DNA from: Bacteroidales bacterium
GTDB taxonomy: Bacteria; Bacteroidota; Bacteroidia; Bacteroidales; UBA932
Assembly (NCBI GenBank): GCA_017556665.1
Contig: JAFYMJ010000201.1
Location: 1 to 6,200, forward strand
DNA length: 6,200 nucleotides
Reading direction: 5' to 3'
In this document: piece by piece, positions 1 to 6,200 of the stretch
Layout: each line of letters opens with the position of its first letter
How positions within the stretch are numbered: the first letter of the stretch is position 1
Position numbers and translations under genes: made by a program
Notes under the pieces: model-generated
Database searches by the model: none
What the model was told of the DNA's origin: nothing
Seen by the model: the letters and a program-made list of their open reading frames with translations, nothing else

Positions 1-582
1 GAAAAATTGGGAGTTCTTGGTCCAGAGGTAATTGCTGCACATTGTGTATGGTTGAGCAATAACGATATGGATATAATGGCCAGATATGGAGTAACTCCAG
101 TACATAATATAAACTCAAACCTAAAGTTGTCATCGGGATATAAATTTTTATATAATGAGTTGAAAGAGAGGGGTATAAATGTTACTTTGGGAACAGATGG
201 AAACGGCTCATCCAATAATCTTGACATGAGGGAGACCATGAAAACTGCAGCTCTTTTGCAGAAAGGATGGAGAGAAGATCCAACCGCACTTCCATTGAAT
301 GAGCTGATGGATATGGCAACTGTAAATGGAGCCAAGGCTTTAGGTATTGATGCAGGTGAAATAAAAGTGGGAAAATTGGCAGATATAAATATTATTGATA
401 TTGACAATTATGCATTTACTCCTAATATCAACTTCCTTTCTAACCTTGTATACTCAGCAAATTCTTCGTGTGTTGAATCTGTAATATGTAATGGCAAGTT
501 TGTTATGAAGAACAGAGTTGTAGAGGGTGAGAAAGAGATACTTGAAAAGGTAAATTCCATTTATAAAAAATTATATGTTTAA
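1..582 (+). CDS. Amidohydrolase, MTA/SAH/adenosine deaminase-like, 3' part only
   Basis: This is the C-terminal 193 residues of a metal-dependent amidohydrolase of the MtaD/TrzN/AtzB-like group. The reading frame is open from base 1, so the true start lies left of the window, and the TTG at base 7 should not be taken as a start. Visible motifs follow the family order: AHCVWL, with the probable catalytic His at bases 40-42; the HN-x-x-SNxKLxSG substrate loop from base 103; and LGTDG followed by SNN, whose Asp (bases 196-198) is the expected metal ligand. The end is the usual beta-sandwich tail with the GxIKVGKLADINIID pattern. The N-terminal HxH pair and the HxxE motif are outside the window. 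Close family members deaminate 5'-methylthioadenosine, S-adenosylhomocysteine and often adenosine in the cytoplasm. The purine nucleoside phosphorylase 3 nt downstream supports a nucleoside substrate. A chlorohydrolase or guanine-deaminase-type activity cannot be excluded from this fragment. Confidence 0.87.
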   Translation, partial: EKLGVLGPEVIAAHCVWLSNNDMDIMARYGVTPVHNINSNLKLSSGYKFLYNELKERGINVTLGTDGNGSSNNLDMRETMKTAALLQKGWREDPTALPLNELMDMATVNGAKALGIDAGEIKVGKLADINIIDIDNYAFTPNINFLSNLVYSANSSCVESVICNGKFVMKNRVVEGEKEILEKVNSIYKKLYV

Positions 583-585
583 GTT

Positions 586-1413
586 ATGGATGAGAGAGTT
601 TTAAGAATTAACGAAGCTGCTGAATACATCAAATCTAAAATTGGTGAGCAGACTCCATATGCCGGAATAGTTCTTGGTAGCGGTTTAGGCAAACTTGCAG
701 ATAAAATTGAGAATCCTATAGTTGTTTCGTATAGGGATATACCAAATTTTGCACGTTCTACTGCTGTTGGACACAAGGGTAATTTTATAGCAGGATATCT
801 TGGAGGTAAATTTGTGGTTGCAATGCAGGGAAGATTCCATTATTATGAAGGGTATCCAATGGAACAGGTAACACTTCCAATAAGAGTAATGAAAGTGTTG
901 GGGATAAAATATCTCTTTGTCTCAAATGCTGCAGGAGGTGTTAATTTCTCTTTTACAGTAGGTGACTTGATGATTATTAGAGATCATATAAACTTGCTTC
1001 CAAACCCATTGATTGGTAAGAATTTAGAGGATTTTGGCCCTAGATTCCCAGATATGACACGTCCATATGATTTGTCTGTTATGGCATTGGCTAAGGAGAT
1101 TGCACAAGAGGAGAACATTACCCTTAAAGAGGGTGTGTATCTTGCAAGTACAGGCCCAACATATGAGACTCCTGCAGAGTACAAATACTTTAGGACAATA
1201 GGGGCAGATGCAGTGGGTATGTCTACAATTCCAGAGGTTATTGTTGCCAGACACAGCTCAATTCCTGTATTTGGAATCTCTGTAATAACCAATGAGGCTC
1301 ACGATGATTATGCAGATGATTATGTAAATGATGGTGATGATGTTGTAAAAGCAGCAGATGCTGCTGCAGACAGAATGACCTTACTGTTTACCAAGCTAAT
1401 TGAGAGGTTGTAG
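586..1413 (+). CDS. Purine nucleoside phosphorylase (trimeric, PNP/MTAP family)
   Basis: This 275-residue cytoplasmic enzyme should split purine nucleosides with phosphate into free base and (deoxy)ribose-1-phosphate. Motifs run the whole length in the order of the trimeric family, whose usual size it matches: LGSGLG phosphate loop (residues 30-35), GHKG (62-65), [11 protein letters not shown] (81-91) with the phosphate-binding Arg83 and His85, SNAAGG (113-118), GPTYETPAE (190-198) with the base-contacting Glu194, and [13 protein letters not shown] (211-223). Asn236 in ITNE matches the Asn that selects 6-oxopurines (inosine, guanosine) in human and many bacterial homologues, so adenosine is a less likely direct substrate. 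The ATG lies 3 nt after the amidohydrolase stop with no Shine-Dalgarno site, which suggests co-transcription and perhaps coupled translation. Residues 239-252 are unusually Asp-rich and come from a small tandem repeat (listed separately). The symbol could be punA, pnp or deoD-like, so none is given. Confidence 0.95.
   Translation: MDERVLRINEAAEYIKSKIGEQTPYAGIVLGSGLGKLADKIENPIVVSYRDIPNFARSTAVGHKGNFIAGYLGGKFVVAMQGRFHYYEGYPMEQVTLPIRVMKVLGIKYLFVSNAAGGVNFSFTVGDLMIIRDHINLLPNPLIGKNLEDFGPRFPDMTRPYDLSVMALAKEIAQEENITLKEGVYLASTGPTYETPAEYKYFRTIGADAVGMSTIPEVIVARHSSIPVFGISVITNEAHDDYADDYVNDGDDVVKAADAAADRMTLLFTKLIERL
1303..1338 (+). repeat. 12-bp tandem repeat inside the phosphorylase gene
   Basis: Two 12-bp units, GATGATTATGCA (1303-1314) and GATGATTATGTA (1315-1326), differ at one base. 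They are followed by a decayed third unit, AATGATGGTGAT (1327-1338). The repeat is in frame and codes for residues 240-251 as [12 protein letters not shown], directly after the predicted base-binding Asn236. The first two units are clear from the sequence; the third is an interpretation. Confidence 0.8.
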
Positions 1414-1414
1414 G

Positions 1415-2047
1415 ATGATTAAAACAATTATATTTGATTTGGGAGGCGTTTTGGTATCGCTCAACAAAGAGCGATGCCTTAATGCTTTTTCTAATTCTCT
1501 TAAATTTCCAAACTTTGGTGATTACCTGAATCCATATGCCCAAAGCGGCTTTTTTGCCAAATTTGAAAATGGTGATATGTCGTCGGCTGAGTTTAGAGAT
1601 ATAATTAGGGAGAGAAGTAGTGCTAAGGAGCTTTCTGACAAACAGATAGATGACGCTTTATGTGCTTTTTTAACTGATGTGGAGCCCAAAAAAGTAAAAA
1701 TGCTGTTGGAACTAAAGAAAAAATACAGATTGTTGCTTTTGAGCAATAACAATCCAATAGCGTGGGAGGGGTGTAAAACCCTTTTTAAAGAGGCATCTGG
1801 AGGTATTGCAATTGATGATGTCTTTGATAAGCTATATCTCTCATATCAAATGAATTTGTCTAAACCAGGTGAGGCAATTTTTAATGAATTGCTTGTAAAG
1901 GAGGGAATATTGCCGCACGAGTCTCTATTTATTGATGATGCACCCAAAAACATTGAAACAGCAAAAAAATTGGGCTTTAATGTTTTGCTATACAATGTTG
2001 AGGAGGATTTATGCTGTAAGGTAGCAGAAATTTTGTCAAATGATTAA
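1415..2047 (+). CDS. HAD-superfamily hydrolase (YihX-like subfamily IA phosphatase)
   Basis: This 210-residue cytoplasmic HAD hydrolase has all four motifs. Motif I is FDLGGV with nucleophile Asp8, motif II is LLLSNN (Ser110), motif III is Lys150 in LSKPGEAIF, and motif IV is FIDDAPKNI with Asp174 and Asp175. The helical cap lies between motifs I and II, as in subfamily IA. The second Asp of the usual DxD in motif I is Gly10. This is typical of the DLGG/DLGN branch, which includes the E. coli alpha-glucose-1-phosphate phosphatase YihX, so it does not mean the enzyme is dead. I chose the ATG at 1415, 1 nt after the phosphorylase stop, because motif I then sits at the normal distance from the N-terminus. 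An in-frame TTG at 1400 would add five residues and overlap the upstream gene. The substrate is unknown; its position after a phosphorylase makes a sugar phosphate or nucleotide plausible, but this is only inference. Confidence 0.9.
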   Translation: MIKTIIFDLGGVLVSLNKERCLNAFSNSLKFPNFGDYLNPYAQSGFFAKFENGDMSSAEFRDIIRERSSAKELSDKQIDDALCAFLTDVEPKKVKMLLELKKKYRLLLLSNNNPIAWEGCKTLFKEASGGIAIDDVFDKLYLSYQMNLSKPGEAIFNELLVKEGILPHESLFIDDAPKNIETAKKLGFNVLLYNVEEDLCCKVAEILSND

Positions 2048-2837
2048 GTTTTTTAGTCTATCCAGTGGCAGTAATGGCAATTGTTATTACATTGGCAATG
2101 AGAATACTGCATTTCTTATAGATTCAGGCATTGGCCCAAGAACAGTCAAAAAGCGTTTGCAGGAACATGGTATTGATATAAATTCAATTGAGTTTGTATT
2201 GGTTACTCATGACCATATAGATCATATTAAAGGGGTAGGTGTTTTGTCTGAGAAGTATTCTTTGCCTGTTTATGCAACATCACTCTTGCATAAATCACTT
2301 GACAACCACCCTTGTACCAGATGCAGATTGTCGGGATCTGTAAGAAAGTGTGAACCACATACTCCAACAAGATATAAAGATGTAGAATTTACCCCTTTTG
2401 TTGTCCCTCATGATGCAACTGAAACTGTTGGGTATCATATAAATTTCAACGGCATTAAGTTTACTTTCCTTACAGATCTTGGAGAAGTGACTCAAGATGT
2501 TATAGATTACTGCAAAATGTCTAATGTTATTATTTTTGAGAGTAATTATGATTTGGACATGTTGTTGGAGGGGAGTTATTCACCTGAGCTTAAAGTAAGA
2601 ATAATGCAGGGTTGCGGACATTTGAGTAACGAACAGACAGCATCAGCAATTAAGAGGGTGTATCATAAAGGTTTATCACATATATTTTTGTGCCACTTGA
2701 GTGAAAATAACAATACCCCTGCAAAAGCGTATAAGCAAGTTGCAGAGGCACTGCATTCTATAGGTGTAAAGGCAGATAAAGATGTTCATTTGTCTTGTCT
2801 GCCAAGGAGAGAAGTCTCTGATCTTTACACCTTTTAG
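2040..2837 (+). CDS. WalJ/YycJ-like metallo-beta-lactamase-fold hydrolase
   Basis: This 265-residue metallo-beta-lactamase-fold protein closely follows the WalJ (YycJ) pattern. It has an N-terminal SSGSNGNCYYI (residues 8-18), the metal-binding THDHIDH (56-62; His57, His59, Asp61, His62), VPHDA (122-126), FLTDLG with bridging Asp146, ESNYD (167-171), GHLSN with His194, and CHLSENNN with His219. The length matches the family. Firmicute YycJ proteins are reported as double-strand DNA 5'-3' exonucleases linked to mismatch repair, so a cytoplasmic nuclease role is the best guess. There is no signal peptide and no beta-lactamase context. In Firmicutes the gene usually sits with the walRK two-component genes, whereas here it ends a purine-salvage operon. 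Its ATG lies inside the end of the HAD gene (8-nt overlap, ATGATTAA), which suggests translational coupling. Cys92, Cys95 and Cys104 lie near each other and may be structural. Confidence 0.88.
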   Translation: MIKFFSLSSGSNGNCYYIGNENTAFLIDSGIGPRTVKKRLQEHGIDINSIEFVLVTHDHIDHIKGVGVLSEKYSLPVYATSLLHKSLDNHPCTRCRLSGSVRKCEPHTPTRYKDVEFTPFVVPHDATETVGYHINFNGIKFTFLTDLGEVTQDVIDYCKMSNVIIFESNYDLDMLLEGSYSPELKVRIMQGCGHLSNEQTASAIKRVYHKGLSHIFLCHLSENNNTPAKAYKQVAEALHSIGVKADKDVHLSCLPRREVSDLYTF

Positions 2838-2846
2838 TCTTTTAGT
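2831..2846. repeat. 8-bp tandem duplication carrying both converging stop codons
   Basis: CTTTTAGT occurs twice in direct succession (2831-2838 and 2839-2846). The first copy supplies the TAG stop of the + strand hydrolase gene. The second contains TTA, the complement of the TAA stop of the - strand peptidase gene. The two coding regions are 4 bp apart, and no hairpin or U-tract terminator is visible for either transcript. Confidence 0.7.
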
Positions 2847-4521
2847 TAAGATTGAATTGTTGAGCGTAATATTTGGCAGTCAGTTTCTCACCAGTTGCTC
2901 TCTCAATAAACTCGTTCCATTCCCATTTCATACCTGGTGAGAATATGTTTTCTTGCATCCATTTGCAAATTTCTTTATTGCCAATGTAACATTCATTAGA
3001 AATATCATTGGATTTTGTAATGTTGTTTACAATGTAGTAGTGCATTTGAGATGCAAACAATTCTCCAAGCTGATAATTATGGTAGTAGCATGGATATAAT
3101 GCAATATGAATTTTAGTTGCGTAATCTGGCATATTTCTTCCTGCTGGTTTTTTAAGCTGCTGGTACTTTTCAACCAGATTCCACCATAATGCATTCAGAT
3201 CCTGATCTGGGTTTGCATACATTTCTTTCTCGAATCTATATACAACCTGTACCCATCTGCTGAATACAACTTGTTGAAGTTTAGTGGCTTTAAAACAGTT
3301 TTCTGCAATATTTTCCTTCTCTTTATCAGTAAGTCCAAGACTCTGTCTGATCCACTCAGCATTTTTTGACAATCGTCCAAAAATCATTGCAACGGCCTCT
3401 GTTGTAAATGTATGTGCAGCATCTCTCAAGAAATATGGAAGATTAGAGTTGTCGTGACCTTGAGCATATACTCCATGACCATATTCATGAAGCATAGTAT
3501 CCATCCATCTCTCATTTGGTGCAATGTTGCATAATATTCTTACATCACCATAACCATCTATGTCTGTGCAGAATGCGTGTTGGTTTTTGCCTGGTTGAGG
3601 ATATAATGAACTGTTTTTAACCATTCCTGTAATATCCATTCCAATACTGTTGTAGAAGTTTATTGTCAATTCTTCCAGATTTTTGTCTGCATAGTATTTG
3701 TCAAGGTCAACAGGGTACAGATTTGGTGCTTCCTGGAAATATCTTCCCTGATAGTGCCATGGCATAAGCTCCTCTTTCTTTACATTGTATCTCTTTGAGA
3801 AAGCATTGTCCATTTCATTTTTCAGTTCAGCAAAACTTTTTGAAGTAAGTGAGTCAAGCTCATCCAATAAGGCTGTAATTTCTTCTGGGTTTTGTCCCGA
3901 CAACTCAAGAGACATTGAGTGGTAGTTTGAGAAGCCTAATTGTTGTGCAACCATATTGCGTAGCTTAACTATCTCAATAAGACCTTTTTCTACCTTAGGG
4001 CCAATATTTTTATGAGACTCCCATACCTCTTGTAGTTCCTTATTGTTTTTAGATGTTCTTAAAATATCCTCTACATCGTTATCTGTGATTTCTTTTCCAT
4101 TTAATGTAGCTCTGTACTCTCCATAAACTTTCTCCAGTTCCATAGATTTGACTATAATCTGGTTAAGCAAAGCTGTATCTGCCTGATTGGAAAGGAATGC
4201 ATTGTAAAGAATGTCCAATTGGCGTTTTAATATAGGGTCATTAATTTTTCCCCCTTCCTTAAATCCTTTCAATTGGTTAAAGATCTCTTTGTTGGAGTAA
4301 TATTCGGTCATTTGTTGACTCAGTTGGGCGTATCTGTCAAAATCTTCGCTTTTTCCCGATATACTCCCGTCCCATTGTGCAATACAAGCCTCTTTTCTTA
4401 GTGGCTTGACATCGTTCTCTATTTTGGTTATGAGTTTCTGTAACTCTGGCTCCTGATTTGTACATGCTGCCATAATAATTACTGTTACAATGGCCAATAA
4501 TGATTTTAGATTTTTATTCAT
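2842..4521 (-). CDS. Zinc metallopeptidase lipoprotein, M2/M3-like (HEYGH)
   Basis: This 559-residue secreted gluzincin-type peptidase starts with a lipoprotein signal: Lys3 and Lys6, a hydrophobic run over residues 8-19, and lipobox MAAC with Cys20 as the lipidated residue. Met at -3 is slightly atypical. The mature protein is mostly helical. It carries HEYGHGVYAQG (345-355), giving zinc ligands His345 and His349 with catalytic Glu346. The third ligand is probably Glu375 in TFTTEAVAM, 26 residues after the second His, as in ACE-like and oligopeptidase families. YYHNYQLGELFASQ (479-492) probably supplies the substrate-binding His/Tyr of the C-terminal lobe. The N-terminal KEACIAQWDGS pattern and the KLRNMVAQQLGF helix (186-197) favour M2 (dipeptidyl carboxypeptidase-like) over M3, but I cannot settle the family by eye. 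It likely trims peptides at the cell envelope. The ATG has no Shine-Dalgarno site. It lies 69 bp downstream of pckA on the same strand and may be read partly from it. Confidence 0.9.
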   Translation of the reverse strand: MNKNLKSLLAIVTVIIMAACTNQEPELQKLITKIENDVKPLRKEACIAQWDGSISGKSEDFDRYAQLSQQMTEYYSNKEIFNQLKGFKEGGKINDPILKRQLDILYNAFLSNQADTALLNQIIVKSMELEKVYGEYRATLNGKEITDNDVEDILRTSKNNKELQEVWESHKNIGPKVEKGLIEIVKLRNMVAQQLGFSNYHSMSLELSGQNPEEITALLDELDSLTSKSFAELKNEMDNAFSKRYNVKKEELMPWHYQGRYFQEAPNLYPVDLDKYYADKNLEELTINFYNSIGMDITGMVKNSSLYPQPGKNQHAFCTDIDGYGDVRILCNIAPNERWMDTMLHEYGHGVYAQGHDNSNLPYFLRDAAHTFTTEAVAMIFGRLSKNAEWIRQSLGLTDKEKENIAENCFKATKLQQVVFSRWVQVVYRFEKEMYANPDQDLNALWWNLVEKYQQLKKPAGRNMPDYATKIHIALYPCYYHNYQLGELFASQMHYYIVNNITKSNDISNECYIGNKEICKWMQENIFSPGMKWEWNEFIERATGEKLTAKYYAQQFNLN

Positions 4522-4532
4522 TGATGTTATAT

Positions 4533-4568
4533 ATTAGAAAGGAGCTGACTATTTGCCAGCTCCCTAAT
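4533..4568 (-). terminator. Hairpin between pckA and the peptidase gene, possible terminator
   Basis: GGAGCTG (4541-4547) and CAGCTCC (4557-4563) form a perfect 7-bp GC-rich stem around a 9-nt loop. ATTAG (4533-4537) and CTAAT (4564-4568) add 5 bp outside it, with a 3-nt bulge on one side only. Read in the direction of pckA, the GC-rich stem is followed by UUUCUAAU, a poor U-tract. It starts 22 nt after the pckA stop, so it may be a weak or leaky terminator. Because it ends about 11 nt before the peptidase ATG, it could instead be a leader element affecting that gene's translation, or a 3'-end stability hairpin after processing. Confidence 0.55.
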
Positions 4569-4590
4569 TATATTACTATATTTATATCAA

Positions 4591-6195
4591 TTATAGTTGA
4601 GGACCTGCTGCTACAAGAGCTTTACCAGCCTCGTTGCCTGTAAATTTAGCAAAGTTCTTAATGAATCTGCTTGCAAGGTCTTTAGCTTTCTCATCCCATT
4701 GAGATGCACTTGCATAAGTGTCTCTTGGATCTAGGATTGCAGGATCTACACCTGGAAGAGATGTAGGTACCTCAAAGTTGAAATATGGAATAGTTTTAGT
4801 CTCTGCTTTATCAATTGAGCCATCAAGGATAGCGTCAATGATACCTCTTGTATCTTTAATTGAGATACGTTTTCCAGTACCATTCCAACCAGTATTTACC
4901 AAGTATGCCTTAGCACCTGATTTTTCCATTCTCTTAACTAGCTCCTCACCATATTTAGTAGGGTGCAATGAAAGGAATGCAGCACCAAAACAAGCTGAGA
5001 ATGTAGGAGTTGGCTCAGTAATACCACGCTCTGTACCAGCAAGTTTAGCAGTAAAGCCAGATAGGAAGTAATATTTGGTTTGCTCTGGAGTTAAAATTGA
5101 AACTGGAGGAAGTACGCCAAATGCATCTGCAGACAAGAAAATAACTTTTTTAGCTGCAGGAGCTTTAGATACAGGTTTAACAATATTGTCAATATGGTAA
5201 ATTGGATATGATACGCGAGTATTCTCTGTTACACTCTTGTCGCTGAAATCAATTTTACCCTCTGCATCTACAGTAACATTCTCCAATAGTGCATTTCTCT
5301 TAATTGCATTGTAAATATCTGGTTCAGCCTCTTTGCTTAGGTTAATAACTTTTGCGTAGCAACCACCCTCAAAGTTAAAGATACCATCGTCATCCCAACC
5401 ATGCTCGTCGTCACCAATCAACTCACGTTTAGGATCAGTTGATAGGGTAGTTTTACCAGTACCTGACAATCCAAAGAAAATAGCTGTCTCACCCTCTTTG
5501 TTGGTGTTTGCAGAGCAGTGCATAGATGCAATACCTTTTAGAGGCAACAGGTAGTTCATGTATGAGAACATACCTTTTTTCATCTCACCACCATACCAGG
5601 TATTGATGATAACTTGCATTTTCTCTGTTAAGTTGAATACAACAGCAGTTTCTGAATTTAGACCTAACTCTTTATAATTCTCAACTTTTGCTTTAGAAGC
5701 TGTCAATACTACAAAATCAGGCTCGCCATAGTTTGCCAACTCTGCCTCTGTAGGACGGATGAACATATTCTTTACAAAGTGAGCTTGCCATGCAACCTCC
5801 ATAATGAAACGAACTTTAATTCTTGTGTTCTCGTTTGCACCACAGAATGTATCAACTACATATAGTTTTTTAGATGAAAGCTCTTCTTGAGCAATTTTCT
5901 TTAACTCAGCCCATGTCTCTTTAGAAACTGGTTTGTTATCATTTTTATACTCGTCAGAAGTCCACCAGATAGTATCTTTAGATGTTTCGTCCATTACAAA
6001 GAATTTATCTTTAGGTGAACGGCCAGTATAAATACCTGTCATAACGTTAACCGCACCTAACTCTGTAACTTGACCAACCTCAAAACCCTCTAGACCTGCT
6101 TTTGTCTCTTCCTCAAATAAAACCTCATAAGAAGGGTTGTAAATAATTTCAGTAGTTCCGGTAATACCGTACTTGCTCAAATCTACTTGTGCCAT
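4591..6195 (-). CDS. pckA: Phosphoenolpyruvate carboxykinase (ATP)
   Basis: This 534-residue cytoplasmic enzyme interconverts oxaloacetate + ATP and phosphoenolpyruvate + CO2 + ADP. In fermentative Bacteroidota it often runs towards CO2 fixation on the way to succinate, and in gluconeogenic growth the other way. All active-site segments are present, offset by six residues from the 540-residue E. coli protein: TGRSPKDKF (Arg59), [10 protein letters not shown] (Lys207), SMHCSAN (His226), the P-loop GLSGTGKTT (242-250, Lys248), IGDDEHGW (Asp263, Mn/Mg binding), and ENTRVSYP (Arg327). The adenine-side [10 protein letters not shown] (434-443) is intact. The P-loop and size identify the ATP type rather than the GTP type. 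The ATG (complement of 6193-6195) gives the normal N-terminus, [11 protein letters not shown]. Only 5 bp of upstream sequence lie in the window, so promoter and regulation cannot be judged. The gene is complete, with no frameshift. Confidence 0.98.
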   Translation of the reverse strand: MAQVDLSKYGITGTTEIIYNPSYEVLFEEETKAGLEGFEVGQVTELGAVNVMTGIYTGRSPKDKFFVMDETSKDTIWWTSDEYKNDNKPVSKETWAELKKIAQEELSSKKLYVVDTFCGANENTRIKVRFIMEVAWQAHFVKNMFIRPTEAELANYGEPDFVVLTASKAKVENYKELGLNSETAVVFNLTEKMQVIINTWYGGEMKKGMFSYMNYLLPLKGIASMHCSANTNKEGETAIFFGLSGTGKTTLSTDPKRELIGDDEHGWDDDGIFNFEGGCYAKVINLSKEAEPDIYNAIKRNALLENVTVDAEGKIDFSDKSVTENTRVSYPIYHIDNIVKPVSKAPAAKKVIFLSADAFGVLPPVSILTPEQTKYYFLSGFTAKLAGTERGITEPTPTFSACFGAAFLSLHPTKYGEELVKRMEKSGAKAYLVNTGWNGTGKRISIKDTRGIIDAILDGSIDKAETKTIPYFNFEVPTSLPGVDPAILDPRDTYASASQWDEKAKDLASRFIKNFAKFTGNEAGKALVAAGPQL

Positions 6196-6200
6196 AATAA

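Noticed and set aside
984..1292. Open frames of 102 and 76 codons on the - strand inside the phosphorylase gene.
   Set aside because: They are antisense shadows of a strongly conserved coding region and resemble no known protein family.
1400..1414. TTG at 1400 as the start of the HAD gene.
   Set aside because: It adds five residues ahead of a normal HAD N-terminus and overlaps the phosphorylase gene; the ATG at 1415 fits the family better.
1415..1450. Missing second Asp of the HAD motif I DxD (Gly10) as a sign of an inactive enzyme.
   Set aside because: DLGG/DLGN is normal in the YihX-like branch, whose E. coli member is an active phosphatase.
2040..2837. Beta-lactamase (antibiotic resistance) or ribonuclease Z reading of the metallo-beta-lactamase-fold gene.
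   Set aside because: There is no signal peptide, and the SSGSNGN, PHDA, TDLG, ESNYD and GHLSN set matches WalJ/YycJ instead.
4588..4616. Possible promoter for the peptidase on the - strand: CTTG (4616-4613) and TATAATTG (4595-4588), loosely like TTTG / TAnnTTTG.
   Set aside because: Both boxes have mismatches and the 17-nt spacing is shorter than the usual 19-21; AT-rich sequence gives such matches by chance.
4718..5071. 117-codon open frame on the + strand opposite pckA.
   Set aside because: It lies entirely within pckA, whose motifs account for this stretch, and its translation shows no recognisable domain.

Overview
The window is 6.2 kb of compact, AT-rich bacterial chromosome that looks like ordinary core metabolism of a Bacteroidota (probably Bacteroidales-like) bacterium. 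The lineage is an inference. It rests on the AT-rich sequence, near absence of Shine-Dalgarno sites before confident start codons, an ATP-type PEP carboxykinase, a lipoprotein metallopeptidase and a WalJ-like hydrolase of the type common in that phylum. No mobile element, tRNA, rRNA, CRISPR array or phage gene is visible, and no intergenic gap exceeds about 70 bp.

Left half (1-2837, + strand): four tightly packed genes read as one operon. They are the 3' part of an MTA/SAH-deaminase-like amidohydrolase (cut by the window edge), a purine nucleoside phosphorylase 3 nt downstream, a HAD-family hydrolase 1 nt after that, and a WalJ/YycJ-like metallo-beta-lactamase-fold hydrolase overlapping the HAD gene by 8 nt. 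The first two suggest a purine salvage route: deamination of an adenine nucleoside or thionucleoside, then phosphorolysis to a free 6-oxopurine and (deoxy)ribose-1-phosphate or its methylthio analogue. The HAD enzyme may act on a sugar phosphate or nucleotide, but nothing in the sequence fixes its substrate. The WalJ-like protein is probably a DNA-acting exonuclease-type enzyme that simply shares the transcript.

Right half (2842-6195, - strand): two genes converge on the operon, a zinc metallopeptidase lipoprotein (M2/M3-type, HEYGH motif) and, upstream of it in transcription, ATP-dependent phosphoenolpyruvate carboxykinase (pckA). A 68-bp gap between them holds a strong hairpin that could end the pckA transcript or sit in the peptidase leader. 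The two convergent blocks are separated by only 4 bp.

I do not see a new biological system here. The points most worth a second look are a 12-bp tandem repeat coding for an Asp-rich loop just after the predicted base-binding Asn of the phosphorylase, the hairpin between pckA and the peptidase, and an 8-bp tandem duplication that carries both converging stop codons.
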